Origin: Desulfobacterales bacterium
GTDB taxonomy: Bacteria > Desulfobacterota > Desulfobacteria > Desulfobacterales > JAHEIW01
Assembly (NCBI GenBank): GCA_030145015.1
Contig: JAQYWI010000006.1
Span: forward strand, 2,149-66,148
DNA: 64,000 nt
Direction of reading: 5' to 3'
The notes under the pieces are model-generated. The model ran no database searches, was not told the origin of the DNA, and saw only the letters and a program-made list of their open reading frames with translations. The translations under genes were made by a program, and so were the position numbers. Positions within the stretch are counted from its first letter, which is position 1, and every line of letters starts with the position of its first letter. Positions 16,995 through 24,709 of this stretch are shown here, piece after piece.

Positions 16995-18371
16995 ATGCAC
17001 AAAAATATCGGATTTGTCTCTACCCGCTTTGCAGGTACGGATGGCGTATCCCTGGAATCCAGTAAATGGGCTGACATTCTCCAGCAAAGCGGACATCGCT
17101 GTTTCTGGTTCGCCGGAGCCCTGGATCGCAAGCCGGATGATAGCCTTCACGTTCCCGAGGCCCATTTTCAGACCGAACAAAATCAATGGATCAATGCGCG
17201 GGTATTCGGCCAAAAAGGCCGAAAGCAACCCGTCACACAGACCATTCATGAACTGCGATCGCATCTAAAGTTTAAACTGCACGAATTTATCAAGCAATTC
17301 GACATTGATCTGCTGATCGCAGAAAATGTGTTGACGATTCCCCTGCATGTACCGCTGGGCCTGGCCTTAACCGAAACCGTTGCGGAGACTCAGCTGCCCA
17401 CAATTGCGCACCATCACGATTTTTACTGGGAAAGAGTTCGTTTTTCGGTCAATGCCGTCGGCGACTATATTCGAATGGCATTTCCGCCAAATCTCAATAA
17501 CATCCGGCATGTGGTGATTAACTCGGCCGCTCAGGAACAATTGGCCCATCGTACCGGAATATCCTCAACGATCATTCCGAATGTCCTGGATTTCGAAAAC
17601 CCTCCGAAAGTAAGCCGCAGACGAATGGCGGTATTTCGCAAATCCATCGGTTTGGAGCCGGAGGACCGGATTATTTTACAACCGACTCGCATTGTTCAGC
17701 GCAAAGGCATCGAGTTCGCCATCGAGCTGGTTAAGGAACTTAAAAATGATTCCAATAAGCTGGTCATATCGCACGAAGCCGGGGATGAAGGCTTCGAATA
17801 TGCGGAATGGCTGAAAGAATATGCCTGTGAGCATGGCGTAGATCTGCGCCTGGTTTCGATCCACATTGCGGATCCGTGGAACGGAAACGGCCATAAGCGT
17901 GGAAACTATTCTCTGTGGGATGTTTATCCTTATGCGGATTTCATCACTTATCCGAGCCTTTATGAGGGATTCGGCAATGCCTTTTTGGAGGCCATTTACT
18001 TTAAAAAACCAATGCTGATCAACCGCTATGCCAACTTTGTGCGCGACATTGAACCTTTAGGATTTGATTTGGCCGTGATGGATGGTTTTCTTTCCAAAAA
18101 AACAGTTCATAGTGTGATTGACATCCTGGAATCTTCACAACGAAGAAAAAAGATGGTCAACGGCAACTATACCATTGCCGCCCGGCATTACTCCTATTCC
18201 GTGCTTCGAAATCAGCTTTCCGCTATTATGAAAAGTTTTTTCGCCGACGACGTTGAGCCGCTTACCGCCCGGGCCCGCCCTGCGAAATCGAAAGGCCATC
18301 TGCATGTCAACTCAAACCGCGTCATGTATAAGCATTACAACAGCAAAAGCTGCGCCCCCACCGCGAAATAA
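16995..18371 (+). CDS. Glycosyltransferase, GT4 family
   Basis: About 458 residues from the ATG at 16995; a TTG at 16965 would add ten residues. The N-terminal Rossmann half starts KNIGFVSTRFAGTDGVSLES, with the glycine loop of GT-B enzymes. The C-terminal half has IVQRKGIEFAIELVKEL and the retaining GT4 E-x7-E pattern in YEGFGNAFLEA. It transfers a sugar from a nucleotide donor to an unidentified acceptor. There are no other sugar genes around it, so a role in a large polysaccharide cluster is not supported. The last ~40 residues are basic and look disordered. Confidence 0.85.
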   Translation: MHKNIGFVSTRFAGTDGVSLESSKWADILQQSGHRCFWFAGALDRKPDDSLHVPEAHFQTEQNQWINARVFGQKGRKQPVTQTIHELRSHLKFKLHEFIKQFDIDLLIAENVLTIPLHVPLGLALTETVAETQLPTIAHHHDFYWERVRFSVNAVGDYIRMAFPPNLNNIRHVVINSAAQEQLAHRTGISSTIIPNVLDFENPPKVSRRRMAVFRKSIGLEPEDRIILQPTRIVQRKGIEFAIELVKELKNDSNKLVISHEAGDEGFEYAEWLKEYACEHGVDLRLVSIHIADPWNGNGHKRGNYSLWDVYPYADFITYPSLYEGFGNAFLEAIYFKKPMLINRYANFVRDIEPLGFDLAVMDGFLSKKTVHSVIDILESSQRRKKMVNGNYTIAARHYSYSVLRNQLSAIMKSFFADDVEPLTARARPAKSKGHLHVNSNRVMYKHYNSKSCAPTAK

Positions 18372-18405
18372 CAAAACCCGACCTTTGGATTCCCAACCTT
18401 ACATT

Positions 18406-18522
18406 AGAACCCATCACCATCCGCCGCCGGCGGACTAAGTGTCCATGGTCCGCCAGAATGTGTGGCGGATTGCCCCGCCAGAATAAGTGGGGAACCCTGA
18501 TCCGCATTTTTGAGATGGGTTC
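18406..18522. repeat. Palindromic interspersed element, diverged copy 3
   Basis: It has the same ends as copies 1 and 2 (AGAACCCATC at 18406, TTTTGAGATGGGTTC ending 18522) and the internal GGAACCCTGATCC. The core is replaced by CCGCCAGAATGTGTGGCGG-type words, so the termini are kept while the middle differs. Confidence 0.75.
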
Positions 18523-18665
18523 AAGAGTTCATTGGGTCGGCTTAAAACTAAGCCGGCCGGTTGAAATGGTTGATTCCATTCTTAACTTATGCCCTAAGAG
18601 TTGCTCGCTTAAATTGTCGCAGGATTTTTATTTTTAAAAAGTTCGAAAGCCTAAAGAGGAACGCG

Positions 18666-18848
18666 ATGCCATTTATCACTGTTCGCGGATTGAAGGGAAA
18701 AGTTTATGTCCCCGACCCACCAAAAGAAGGGACCCGCAAACATTCCTGTAAAGACTGCTATTCATGTCAGCTATGCAGTGATGATCGCTGCAGCGTATGT
18801 CTTAGCCCAAAATCCTGCCACTGTGAAAAATATACGAAAGGGGTGTAA
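18666..18848 (+). CDS. Small cysteine-rich protein, probable metal-binding
   Basis: 60 residues from the ATG at 18666, which follows AAAGAGGAACGCG. An upstream in-frame start at 18561 would add a tail without a ribosome site. It carries nine cysteines between residues 28 and 53, mostly in CxxC pairs (CKDCYSCQLC, then CSVC and CHC), suggesting a zinc or iron-sulfur site. Similar short proteins occur in sulfate reducers without known role. It is 2 bp from the next small membrane gene and 390 bp upstream of hgcA. A link to thiol or mercury handling is a guess from position only. Confidence 0.65.
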   Translation: MPFITVRGLKGKVYVPDPPKEGTRKHSCKDCYSCQLCSDDRCSVCLSPKSCHCEKYTKGV

Positions 18849-18850
18849 TC

Positions 18851-19078
18851 ATGAATCGCCTAAGCTGTTATTTTGAAAGAATCTCTGATTTTGCTGTGGG
18901 CCTGTTTTTGCTTTTCACCGGTTTAGCCCTCACGCTTATAAGTTTTACAATAATTCCGGTCATTGGATTGTTTATCGCCATTCCGGTTCTGGTTCTGGCC
19001 GTTGCTTTTTTAGGTGCCAAAAGAAGCAACGAATGTGCGTTTATCGCAAAACGAACGAAAGGTATTTTTGGTTCTTAA
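18851..19078 (+). CDS. Small membrane protein with two predicted helices
   Basis: 75 residues. Two hydrophobic segments are clear: residues ~14-35 (FAVGLFLLFTGLALTLISFT) and ~36-56 (IIPVIGLFIAIPVLVLAVAFLG), followed by a basic tail. It begins 2 bp after the cysteine-rich gene, and its ribosome site (AAAGGGGTGTAATC) lies inside the end of that gene, so the pair is one operon. No family is recognised. It could be a hair-pin membrane partner of the small cysteine protein. Confidence 0.6.
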   Translation: MNRLSCYFERISDFAVGLFLLFTGLALTLISFTIIPVIGLFIAIPVLVLAVAFLGAKRSNECAFIAKRTKGIFGS

Positions 19079-19173
19079 GCGCGGAAATCGTATGGATTTG
19101 ATTTTCCGAGTCGACGCCTAAAGCCAAACCACTTCTAATCAAAGAAAGTTGACCTGCGGTCACGTGTTTGCAC

Positions 19174-19214
19174 TTGACGGGGAGCGGCAGATCATATATC
19201 GTATATTTACGATA
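19174..19214 (+). promoter_or_regulatory. Candidate hgcA promoter with overlapping ArsR-type operator
   Basis: TTGACG (19174-19179) and TATCGT (19197-19202) are spaced by 17 bp. The -10 lies in a perfect inverted repeat, TATCGTA (19197-19203), 4 bp, TACGATA (19208-19214), which would block polymerase if bound. The position is as expected for an ArsR/SmtB repressor, a class known to accompany hgcA in several methylators; no such regulator gene is in the window. Confidence 0.55.
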
Positions 19215-19237
19215 AACTTAAACCAGGAACGATTGAA

Positions 19238-20440
19238 ATGAATGAAAAATTTCCACAAAATACCGCATGCTGTCAGAAACCGGATGGGCAACCGCCGGGG
19301 ATAAATATTGCTCCCGGACCAATCACCGCGAATCCTCAACAGGATGAAGTATGCTGCGGGTCTCCGCCGGGCCCCGCAAGCCAAGAATTTGAAAAACCGG
19401 GATTTGCTCTGCTCGACTTTGTAGAGGACTTCGTTGCGACGCCCGCCGGGCCGGTACCCCGCGTAAAAACAGGTTTTAAATGGCCGGACTATGCCGGCAT
19501 GCTCAGAGCGCGGCTGGGCATAAACCGCGATGAATATAAAATTGCGCCCGGGCTATATTGTGTTGGAACCCCGGATTCCAAGGCGCCGGTTCTGGTCACC
19601 GCAAACTATAAACTTACATTTGATATTTTACGCAAGGCGCTCGCATCAATAAATGCCTGGATCCTGGTATTAGACACCCGCGGTATCAATGTTTGGTGTG
19701 CCGCTGGAAAAAACCTGTTTTCAACCGATGAAGTCGTCCGCCGCGTCAAGCGCTCTGGATTAGAAAAAGTGGTAACCCATAACCAGCTGATTTTACCGCA
19801 ACTGGCCGCAACAGGTGTTGCCGCGCATCACGTCAAAAAGGGAAGTGGCTTCAAAGTGATTTGGGGGCCGGTCCGCGCTAAAGACATCAGAAGTTTTCTA
19901 ACCAACGGTTTGAAGGCTGAAAAATCCATGCGGCAGGTTACCTTTACCACCAGGGATCGTATCGTCCTTATTCCGGTCGAACTGTCCCATTTGCCAAAGC
20001 CCTCCCTGTGGATTCTTCTGGCAGCCTTTCTGATCTCAGGCATCGGGACGCATGTTTTTTCCTTTTCCGCAGCATGGGTAAGGGGTATCATGTTGATCAT
20101 CGCCTATGCCGCAGGCATCCTGGCCGGTGCGGTAACGACCCCGGTCCTTTTGCCCTGGATACCGGGAAGAGCCTTTGCGCTCAAGGGCGCTATTTTAGGA
20201 ATCTTAACCGGCGCCGGGATTGTGGCGCTGTTTCGAAGCAATTTACACCTGTTTGGGGGTGTGGCACTTATCCTGTGCACCACTGCGATCAGTTCTTACC
20301 TGGCAATGAATTTTACCGGATCCACCCCCTTTACTTCGCCCTCCGGGGTGGAAAAAGAAATGCGCAAAGCCATACCGCTGCAAACGGTTGCCTTGTTACT
20401 GGCCATCGTTGCCTGGGTCGGGTCGGCTTTCGCAGGATAG
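19238..20440 (+). CDS. hgcA: Corrinoid protein HgcA, mercury methyltransferase
   Basis: 400 residues. The diagnostic cap-helix motif N(V/I)WCA(A/G)GK is intact as NVWCAAGK (151-158); C154 is the lower ligand of the cobalamin that carries the methyl group to Hg(II). Residues ~55-235 are the corrinoid domain related to the acetyl-CoA pathway protein CdhD. Residues ~256-398 form about five membrane helices, as in known HgcA, absent from CdhD. An N-terminal extension carries CC pairs at 11-12 and 39-40, possibly thiols for mercury delivery. CCAGGAAC gives the ribosome site. hgcB follows after an unusually long 209 bp gap. Identification is firm; activity is inferred. Confidence 0.96.
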   Translation: MNEKFPQNTACCQKPDGQPPGINIAPGPITANPQQDEVCCGSPPGPASQEFEKPGFALLDFVEDFVATPAGPVPRVKTGFKWPDYAGMLRARLGINRDEYKIAPGLYCVGTPDSKAPVLVTANYKLTFDILRKALASINAWILVLDTRGINVWCAAGKNLFSTDEVVRRVKRSGLEKVVTHNQLILPQLAATGVAAHHVKKGSGFKVIWGPVRAKDIRSFLTNGLKAEKSMRQVTFTTRDRIVLIPVELSHLPKPSLWILLAAFLISGIGTHVFSFSAAWVRGIMLIIAYAAGILAGAVTTPVLLPWIPGRAFALKGAILGILTGAGIVALFRSNLHLFGGVALILCTTAISSYLAMNFTGSTPFTSPSGVEKEMRKAIPLQTVALLLAIVAWVGSAFAG

Positions 20441-20449
20441 ATATCACCG

Positions 20450-20529
20450 CCGAGTACGAGGACGACGACGAGTACGACAACGAAAGCAATGCTTATGCAA
20501 TTGTAAATCCGACTAGTCTTTGTCCTCGA
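20450..20529. repeat. Word-palindrome repeat (CGAGTACGAGGACGA family), decayed copy
   Basis: CGAGTACGAGGACGACGACG (20451 on) faces a short GTCCTCG (20522-20528). Better copies are at 42216-42281 and 52831-52923. It begins about 10 bp after the hgcA stop codon. Confidence 0.65.
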
Positions 20530-20541
20530 TAAGCAAAAATT

Positions 20542-20647
20542 GGATTTACACCTTATTAAAAAAGACGGAGCGCGAGCGACACCGCCACTTTAGGCATTTT
20601 AGCTCATTTTAGTCATTTTAGGCACTTTTTGTAATAGGATTTACACC
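20542..20647. repeat. Inserted repeat flanked by 11 bp direct repeats, between hgcA and hgcB
   Basis: GGATTTACACC occurs at 20542-20552 and again at 20637-20647, directly before hgcB. Between them is AAGACGGAGCGCGAGCGACAC and TTAGGCATTTTAGCTCATTT, words shared (partly inverted) with 33190-33278. The flanking duplication looks like a target-site copy and includes the weak hgcB ribosome site AGGAT. Confidence 0.7.
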
Positions 20648-20649
20648 AT

Positions 20650-20940
20650 ATGGAAACATTTAGATATCTTCCCAATGTAACGACCTTGAGACTGAACGAA
20701 AAGGACTGCGTGGGTTGCGGCATGTGTGAAATTGTATGCCCCCATGGCGTATTTTCGCTTCACAATAAAAAAGCCCGGATTCACGATATAGACGGCTGCA
20801 TGGAGTGCGGTGCCTGTGCGAAAAACTGTCCTTCAGAAGCAATCGGTGTGTCACCCGGGGTGGGCTGTGCGGCGTATATCATTCAGACCTGGATCAAAGG
20901 CAAGAACGCCGCCGCTTGCAGCAGTGCGGAATGTTGTTGA
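20650..20940 (+). CDS. hgcB: HgcB, ferredoxin partner of HgcA in mercury methylation
   Basis: 96 residues with two 4Fe-4S motifs, CVGCGMCEIVCPHGVF (20-35) and CMECGACAKNCPSEAI (50-65). These are followed by the HgcB-specific GVGCA (C73) and a C-terminal CC (95-96), all features separating HgcB from ordinary ferredoxins. HgcB is required with HgcA; it is thought to reduce the corrinoid to Co(I) and to bind mercury through the extra cysteines. The start codon lies behind a poor ribosome site (AGGATTTACACCAT), so translation may be weak after the repeat insertion upstream. The stop is 3 bp from that of htpX on the other strand. Confidence 0.96.
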   Translation: METFRYLPNVTTLRLNEKDCVGCGMCEIVCPHGVFSLHNKKARIHDIDGCMECGACAKNCPSEAIGVSPGVGCAAYIIQTWIKGKNAAACSSAECC

Positions 20941-20943
20941 TAC

Positions 20944-21873
20944 CTACTTTTCTGATAATCGATCCCAGAAAGCCTTACCTTCCGCCAGTCGGTGATCCTC
21001 TCCGGATTTCGCAACCCTGCCCTTCTGGCCGGGATACCCGCGCAGGCGCGCAATGCGTTCTTCCAAGGGCGGATGGGTCGAAAACAAACTCATTAAACTC
21101 CTGCCCGACAGCGGATTTACAATGAACATGTGCGCTGTCGATGGATTGGCATCCATCGGTATTTTTTTCGAATATCGGCCAAGCTTTTCAAGTGCCCGGG
21201 CCAGTCCCTCCGGGTTTCCCGCAAAACCCGCACCAGTCGAATCAGCCAGGTATTCGCGCGAGCGTGATATGGCCATTTGAATAATCATTGCGGCAAACGG
21301 CGCCAATATCGACATCGCAATCAAGCCAATGGCGCCGGCCCCCCCTCTACTGTCACCTCCGCCTCTTCCGCCAAAAATTGCCGAGAAGCGCGCCATGCTC
21401 GCTAAAACCATAATGGCGCCGGCCATGGTTGCTGCGATGCTGCCGATTAAGATATCGCGGTTTTTCACATGCGCCATTTCGTGGGCCAACACGCCGGTTA
21501 CCTCATCTCGATCCATTATATTAAGCAACCCCTGGGTAACCGCCACCACGGCATGCGCCGGGTTTCGCCCGGTGGCAAATGCATTCGGCGCTTCCTTCGG
21601 AATGACGAATAACTTCGGCATCGGAAGTCCCGCATTACCGGAAAGTGTCCGGACCATCTCATAAACCTCCGGAGCCTGCTGGGGGCTGACTTCCCTGGCA
21701 CGGTACATTTTTAAAACGATTTTATCCGAAAACCAGTAACTGAAAAAATTCATGCCGGCTGCGAACAATAGAGCAATGATCATACCCTGTCGACCGCCAA
21801 AGATCTGACCAATCCATATTATTAAAGCGGTCATCACTGCCAATAAGATTGTGGTTCGAATCTTATTTCCCAT
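20944..21873 (-). CDS. htpX: Membrane zinc metalloprotease HtpX
   Basis: 309 residues, close to the usual ~290. There are two N-terminal membrane segments (ILLAVMTALIIWIGQIF, MIIALLFAAGMNFFSYWF). The zinc motif HEMAH is in VLAHEMAHVKNRD, with the third ligand glutamate in SREYLADS, and two more hydrophobic stretches lie between (including a glycine-rich GGRGGGDSRGGAG loop). It degrades misfolded membrane proteins together with FtsH-type control. GAAAGGAGCC lies ahead of ATG. It converges on hgcB with only three bases between stop codons. Confidence 0.93.
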   Translation of the reverse strand: MGNKIRTTILLAVMTALIIWIGQIFGGRQGMIIALLFAAGMNFFSYWFSDKIVLKMYRAREVSPQQAPEVYEMVRTLSGNAGLPMPKLFVIPKEAPNAFATGRNPAHAVVAVTQGLLNIMDRDEVTGVLAHEMAHVKNRDILIGSIAATMAGAIMVLASMARFSAIFGGRGGGDSRGGAGAIGLIAMSILAPFAAMIIQMAISRSREYLADSTGAGFAGNPEGLARALEKLGRYSKKIPMDANPSTAHMFIVNPLSGRSLMSLFSTHPPLEERIARLRGYPGQKGRVAKSGEDHRLAEGKAFWDRLSEK

Positions 21874-21944
21874 AACAATCGGCTCCTTTCAGGTTCGTGA
21901 TAATTTTTGGCTGACGGCAATTGACAGCCGGGTCGAGTCAACGA

Positions 21945-22032
21945 CCACCCGCGAAGCGGGTGGCTTGAATTTTCGGCCATAGGCCGAAAAGGCAAAAGCA
22001 CGTCGGTGCTTTAATCGTTGCGGTTGTAACCG
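21945..22032. repeat. Train of four short perfect hairpins
   Basis: CCACCCGCGAAGCGGGTGG (21945-21963), TTTTCGGCCATAGGCCGAAAA (first base 21970, 21 nt), AAAGCACGTCGGTGCTTT (21995-22012) and CGGTTGTAACCG (22021-22032) follow each other closely. Hairpin series of this type are found at ends of IS200/IS605-like or REP elements; no transposase is nearby. The rest of the 650 bp gap to 22550 is AT-rich and shows no gene. Confidence 0.75.
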
Positions 22033-22549
22033 TGGATTCTCGTGCAAAGCACCCGGTTTGAAAACAACCCATTAAAGTCTTACCGATGATGCGATATGGC
22101 TTCTAATAAAATATAAAACTCCGGCAAAAAATCGCAACCGCTCTATAAAAAAAATCGAGCTGTATTTTGACTTACTCAATGAAAAAAACACAATATCTGG
22201 TAGCTCTCAAAAATGACTGCATCAAGTATTCATTTTATTCTTTACAATCTTATTTTTGCCGCTATAGTTAACATTATTTATTAAAGTGAACCACCAATAA
22301 CTAAATGAAATTCAAAAATATAATTGTTGTTCTTCAAAAATACTTGTTGTTTGCCATACATTAATATGCTACACGCTCACAAGTTCACAAACTACTTAAA
22401 GATAGAAATTAACCGATGTAAACCCGACTAAAATAAATGCACCAATGGCCAGCACCCGGCTGGGTATCTCCGGTGACCGATAATACGATCCCAACTTAAC
22501 CCGAGGATGTCTCATTCGCGATTTTACCAAAGTGAGCAGGATAGAGAAA

Positions 22550-24700
22550 ATGGAAACCTCCAAAAAAAAGCTGGAACTCATCGGCCCATTTATTGAAGCT
22601 GGCGATTCCCATAAGATCCAATCCGCATTGCAACCCGATGCCGACCCCCAAGTCAGTGTAACCGAAAAAAACGACATCTACGAGATTTCCCGCAGAATCA
22701 CTGATGACAAGGGGCTGGAAGACCGAAAATCGGTCAGCAAAAATCAACTGGTTAATAAACTCAACTTCATCAACTTTCAAGACGGCACCCTCCTGATCAA
22801 TTTTAAACACCGCAATTACCATACACGCCTTACGCTATTGGCCAGACCGCAACCCTGCCTGGGCGACACGCTGGATTGCGTATGGGAAAAACCGGAGGAG
22901 GATCCGCCGGCATTAGATTTTTTTGAATTTCAGAATATTTTGATCCCGGACAGCCAGAACCTGATTCAGGTAGAACCCGAACTCATCCGGATGGATAAAG
23001 AAATCATCCACCTGCGCTTGCCGGATTATGGTTTTGAAGTCAGTTCGCGAAAGGTAATTCGCTATGGCTGCAAAAACATAAAAGCGCAATTAATTCAAAA
23101 CAGCACCCTGTTTTCCGGCACACTGGTGGATTTTAATGCCTGTTCATTTAAAATCGAACTCAAAACCGCCCCGCCCCAAACTTTTGAATGGATTAATTCA
23201 GAAGCGCCAATCAATCTAATTCTATCGGACGATAAGGAAATCTATTATTCCGGTGAGTGTAAAATCATTCGGCAAAGCTCAGACAGGAAAACCCGGGTCT
23301 ATATTTTAAAGCCACTCGTTTCTGAAATTCAGCGGTTTAAGCATAAAGAGTTCCGCAGCCACCGATATCATTTGACACCGTCTCCTGACGTTCTCTTCCG
23401 GCATCCGTTTACCGCTAAGATGTTTGATCTTAAAGTCGTCGATTTATCGGGATCGGGATTTGCAGTAGAAGAAAATCAAAATAATTGTGTGCTTTTGCCG
23501 GGGATGATTCTGCCTGCCCTGGAGTTGAGCTTTGCCAACAGTTTTAAGATCAAATGCCGCGCTCAAGTCGTTTATCGCAAAAAAATTGAAGCTGAAAAAG
23601 ATGGGGATTGCGTTAAATGCGGTGTGGTCTTGCTGGATATCAACATTCAAGACCATGTCAAACTGATCTCCATCCTACAGCAAACCAAGAATGGCAAATC
23701 ATACTTTTGTAACCGTGTCAACCTTGATGAGCTCTGGAATTTTTTCTTTGAAACGGGGTTCATTTATCCAAATAAGTACAAATATATTCAGAAAAACAAA
23801 CAACAGATCAAAGCGACTTACGAAAAGCTCTACAATCATGACTCCAACATTGCCCGGCATTTCATCTACCAGGACAACGGCCGCATCATGGGGCATATGG
23901 CCATGCTCCGGTACTATAAGAAAACCTGGTTGATCCATCACCACGCGGCCCGCAAGTCCGCTCTCAACAAAGCGGGTTTGATCGTCCTGGATCAAATTGG
24001 CCGGATGGGCAATAATTCTCACCGACTCGATTCTCTGCACATGGATTATTTGATCTGCTATTATCGACCTGAAAATAAATTTCCGAGTCGCGTCTTCGGC
24101 GGAGCCGCCAATTCGATCCACGATCCGAAAGGATGCTCCATCGACACGTTTGCCTATTATCGTCATAAGCGTAATGCCGCCCCGGTGAAGCACCTGCCGG
24201 AACCCTGGCAGATTGCACCGGCTTCCAGGATCGACCTGTTAGAGCTTAAAAATTTTTACCAGCACGTATCGGGCGGTCTGATGCTGGATGCCGCCGATCT
24301 TGAACCGAACCATTATTGCATTGAAGAGCTTTCTAAAGAATACCAGCGCCTGGGATTGCAACGTGACCGCCGGCTTTTTGGGCTGCGGCAGGCGAGTCAT
24401 CTGAAGGCACTTGTTATGATGGATCTAACCGACCTGGGCCTTAATCTTTCGGATCTGACCAATTGTATCAAGGTTTTTGTTATCGACAACAAGGCGCTTT
24501 CGGCAAACATTTTAGACGCCACATTGGATCTGTTGGCTACAAAATATCAAAAAGCAGACTTGCCCGCGCTTCTCTACCCCGTTGCATATGCCGATGAACA
24601 GGCCATTGCTTATGAGAAATGCTATAGTTTATGGGCATTGAGTCTGCAGTTCACAGATCAGTATTTCAAGTATATCAATCGTCTTCTACGATTTATTTAG
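22550..24700 (+). CDS. Large PilZ-domain protein with possible acyltransferase-like C-terminus
   Basis: 716 residues from the ATG at 22550 (ribosome site AGGATAGAGAAA); a GTG at 22532 is less likely. Residues ~170-265 resemble a PilZ-N type beta domain. A PilZ domain follows, with KEFRSHRYHL (arginine motif) and VVDLSGSGFAVEE (second motif). The last ~330 residues (from NLDELWNFFFETGF) contain patterns such as DNGRIMGHMAMLRYY and IHHHAA that look like two GNAT-like folds, though I am not certain. A c-di-GMP-controlled transferase would fit. It has no close operon partner; the next gene is convergent. Confidence 0.6.
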   Translation: METSKKKLELIGPFIEAGDSHKIQSALQPDADPQVSVTEKNDIYEISRRITDDKGLEDRKSVSKNQLVNKLNFINFQDGTLLINFKHRNYHTRLTLLARPQPCLGDTLDCVWEKPEEDPPALDFFEFQNILIPDSQNLIQVEPELIRMDKEIIHLRLPDYGFEVSSRKVIRYGCKNIKAQLIQNSTLFSGTLVDFNACSFKIELKTAPPQTFEWINSEAPINLILSDDKEIYYSGECKIIRQSSDRKTRVYILKPLVSEIQRFKHKEFRSHRYHLTPSPDVLFRHPFTAKMFDLKVVDLSGSGFAVEENQNNCVLLPGMILPALELSFANSFKIKCRAQVVYRKKIEAEKDGDCVKCGVVLLDINIQDHVKLISILQQTKNGKSYFCNRVNLDELWNFFFETGFIYPNKYKYIQKNKQQIKATYEKLYNHDSNIARHFIYQDNGRIMGHMAMLRYYKKTWLIHHHAARKSALNKAGLIVLDQIGRMGNNSHRLDSLHMDYLICYYRPENKFPSRVFGGAANSIHDPKGCSIDTFAYYRHKRNAAPVKHLPEPWQIAPASRIDLLELKNFYQHVSGGLMLDAADLEPNHYCIEELSKEYQRLGLQRDRRLFGLRQASHLKALVMMDLTDLGLNLSDLTNCIKVFVIDNKALSANILDATLDLLATKYQKADLPALLYPVAYADEQAIAYEKCYSLWALSLQFTDQYFKYINRLLRFI

Positions 24701-24709
24701 TAAAGAAAT

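Noticed and set aside
19238..20440. hgcA as an acetyl-CoA pathway CdhD subunit
   Set aside because: The NVWCAAGK motif, the C-terminal membrane helices and the hgcB neighbour define HgcA; no other acetyl-CoA synthase genes are here.
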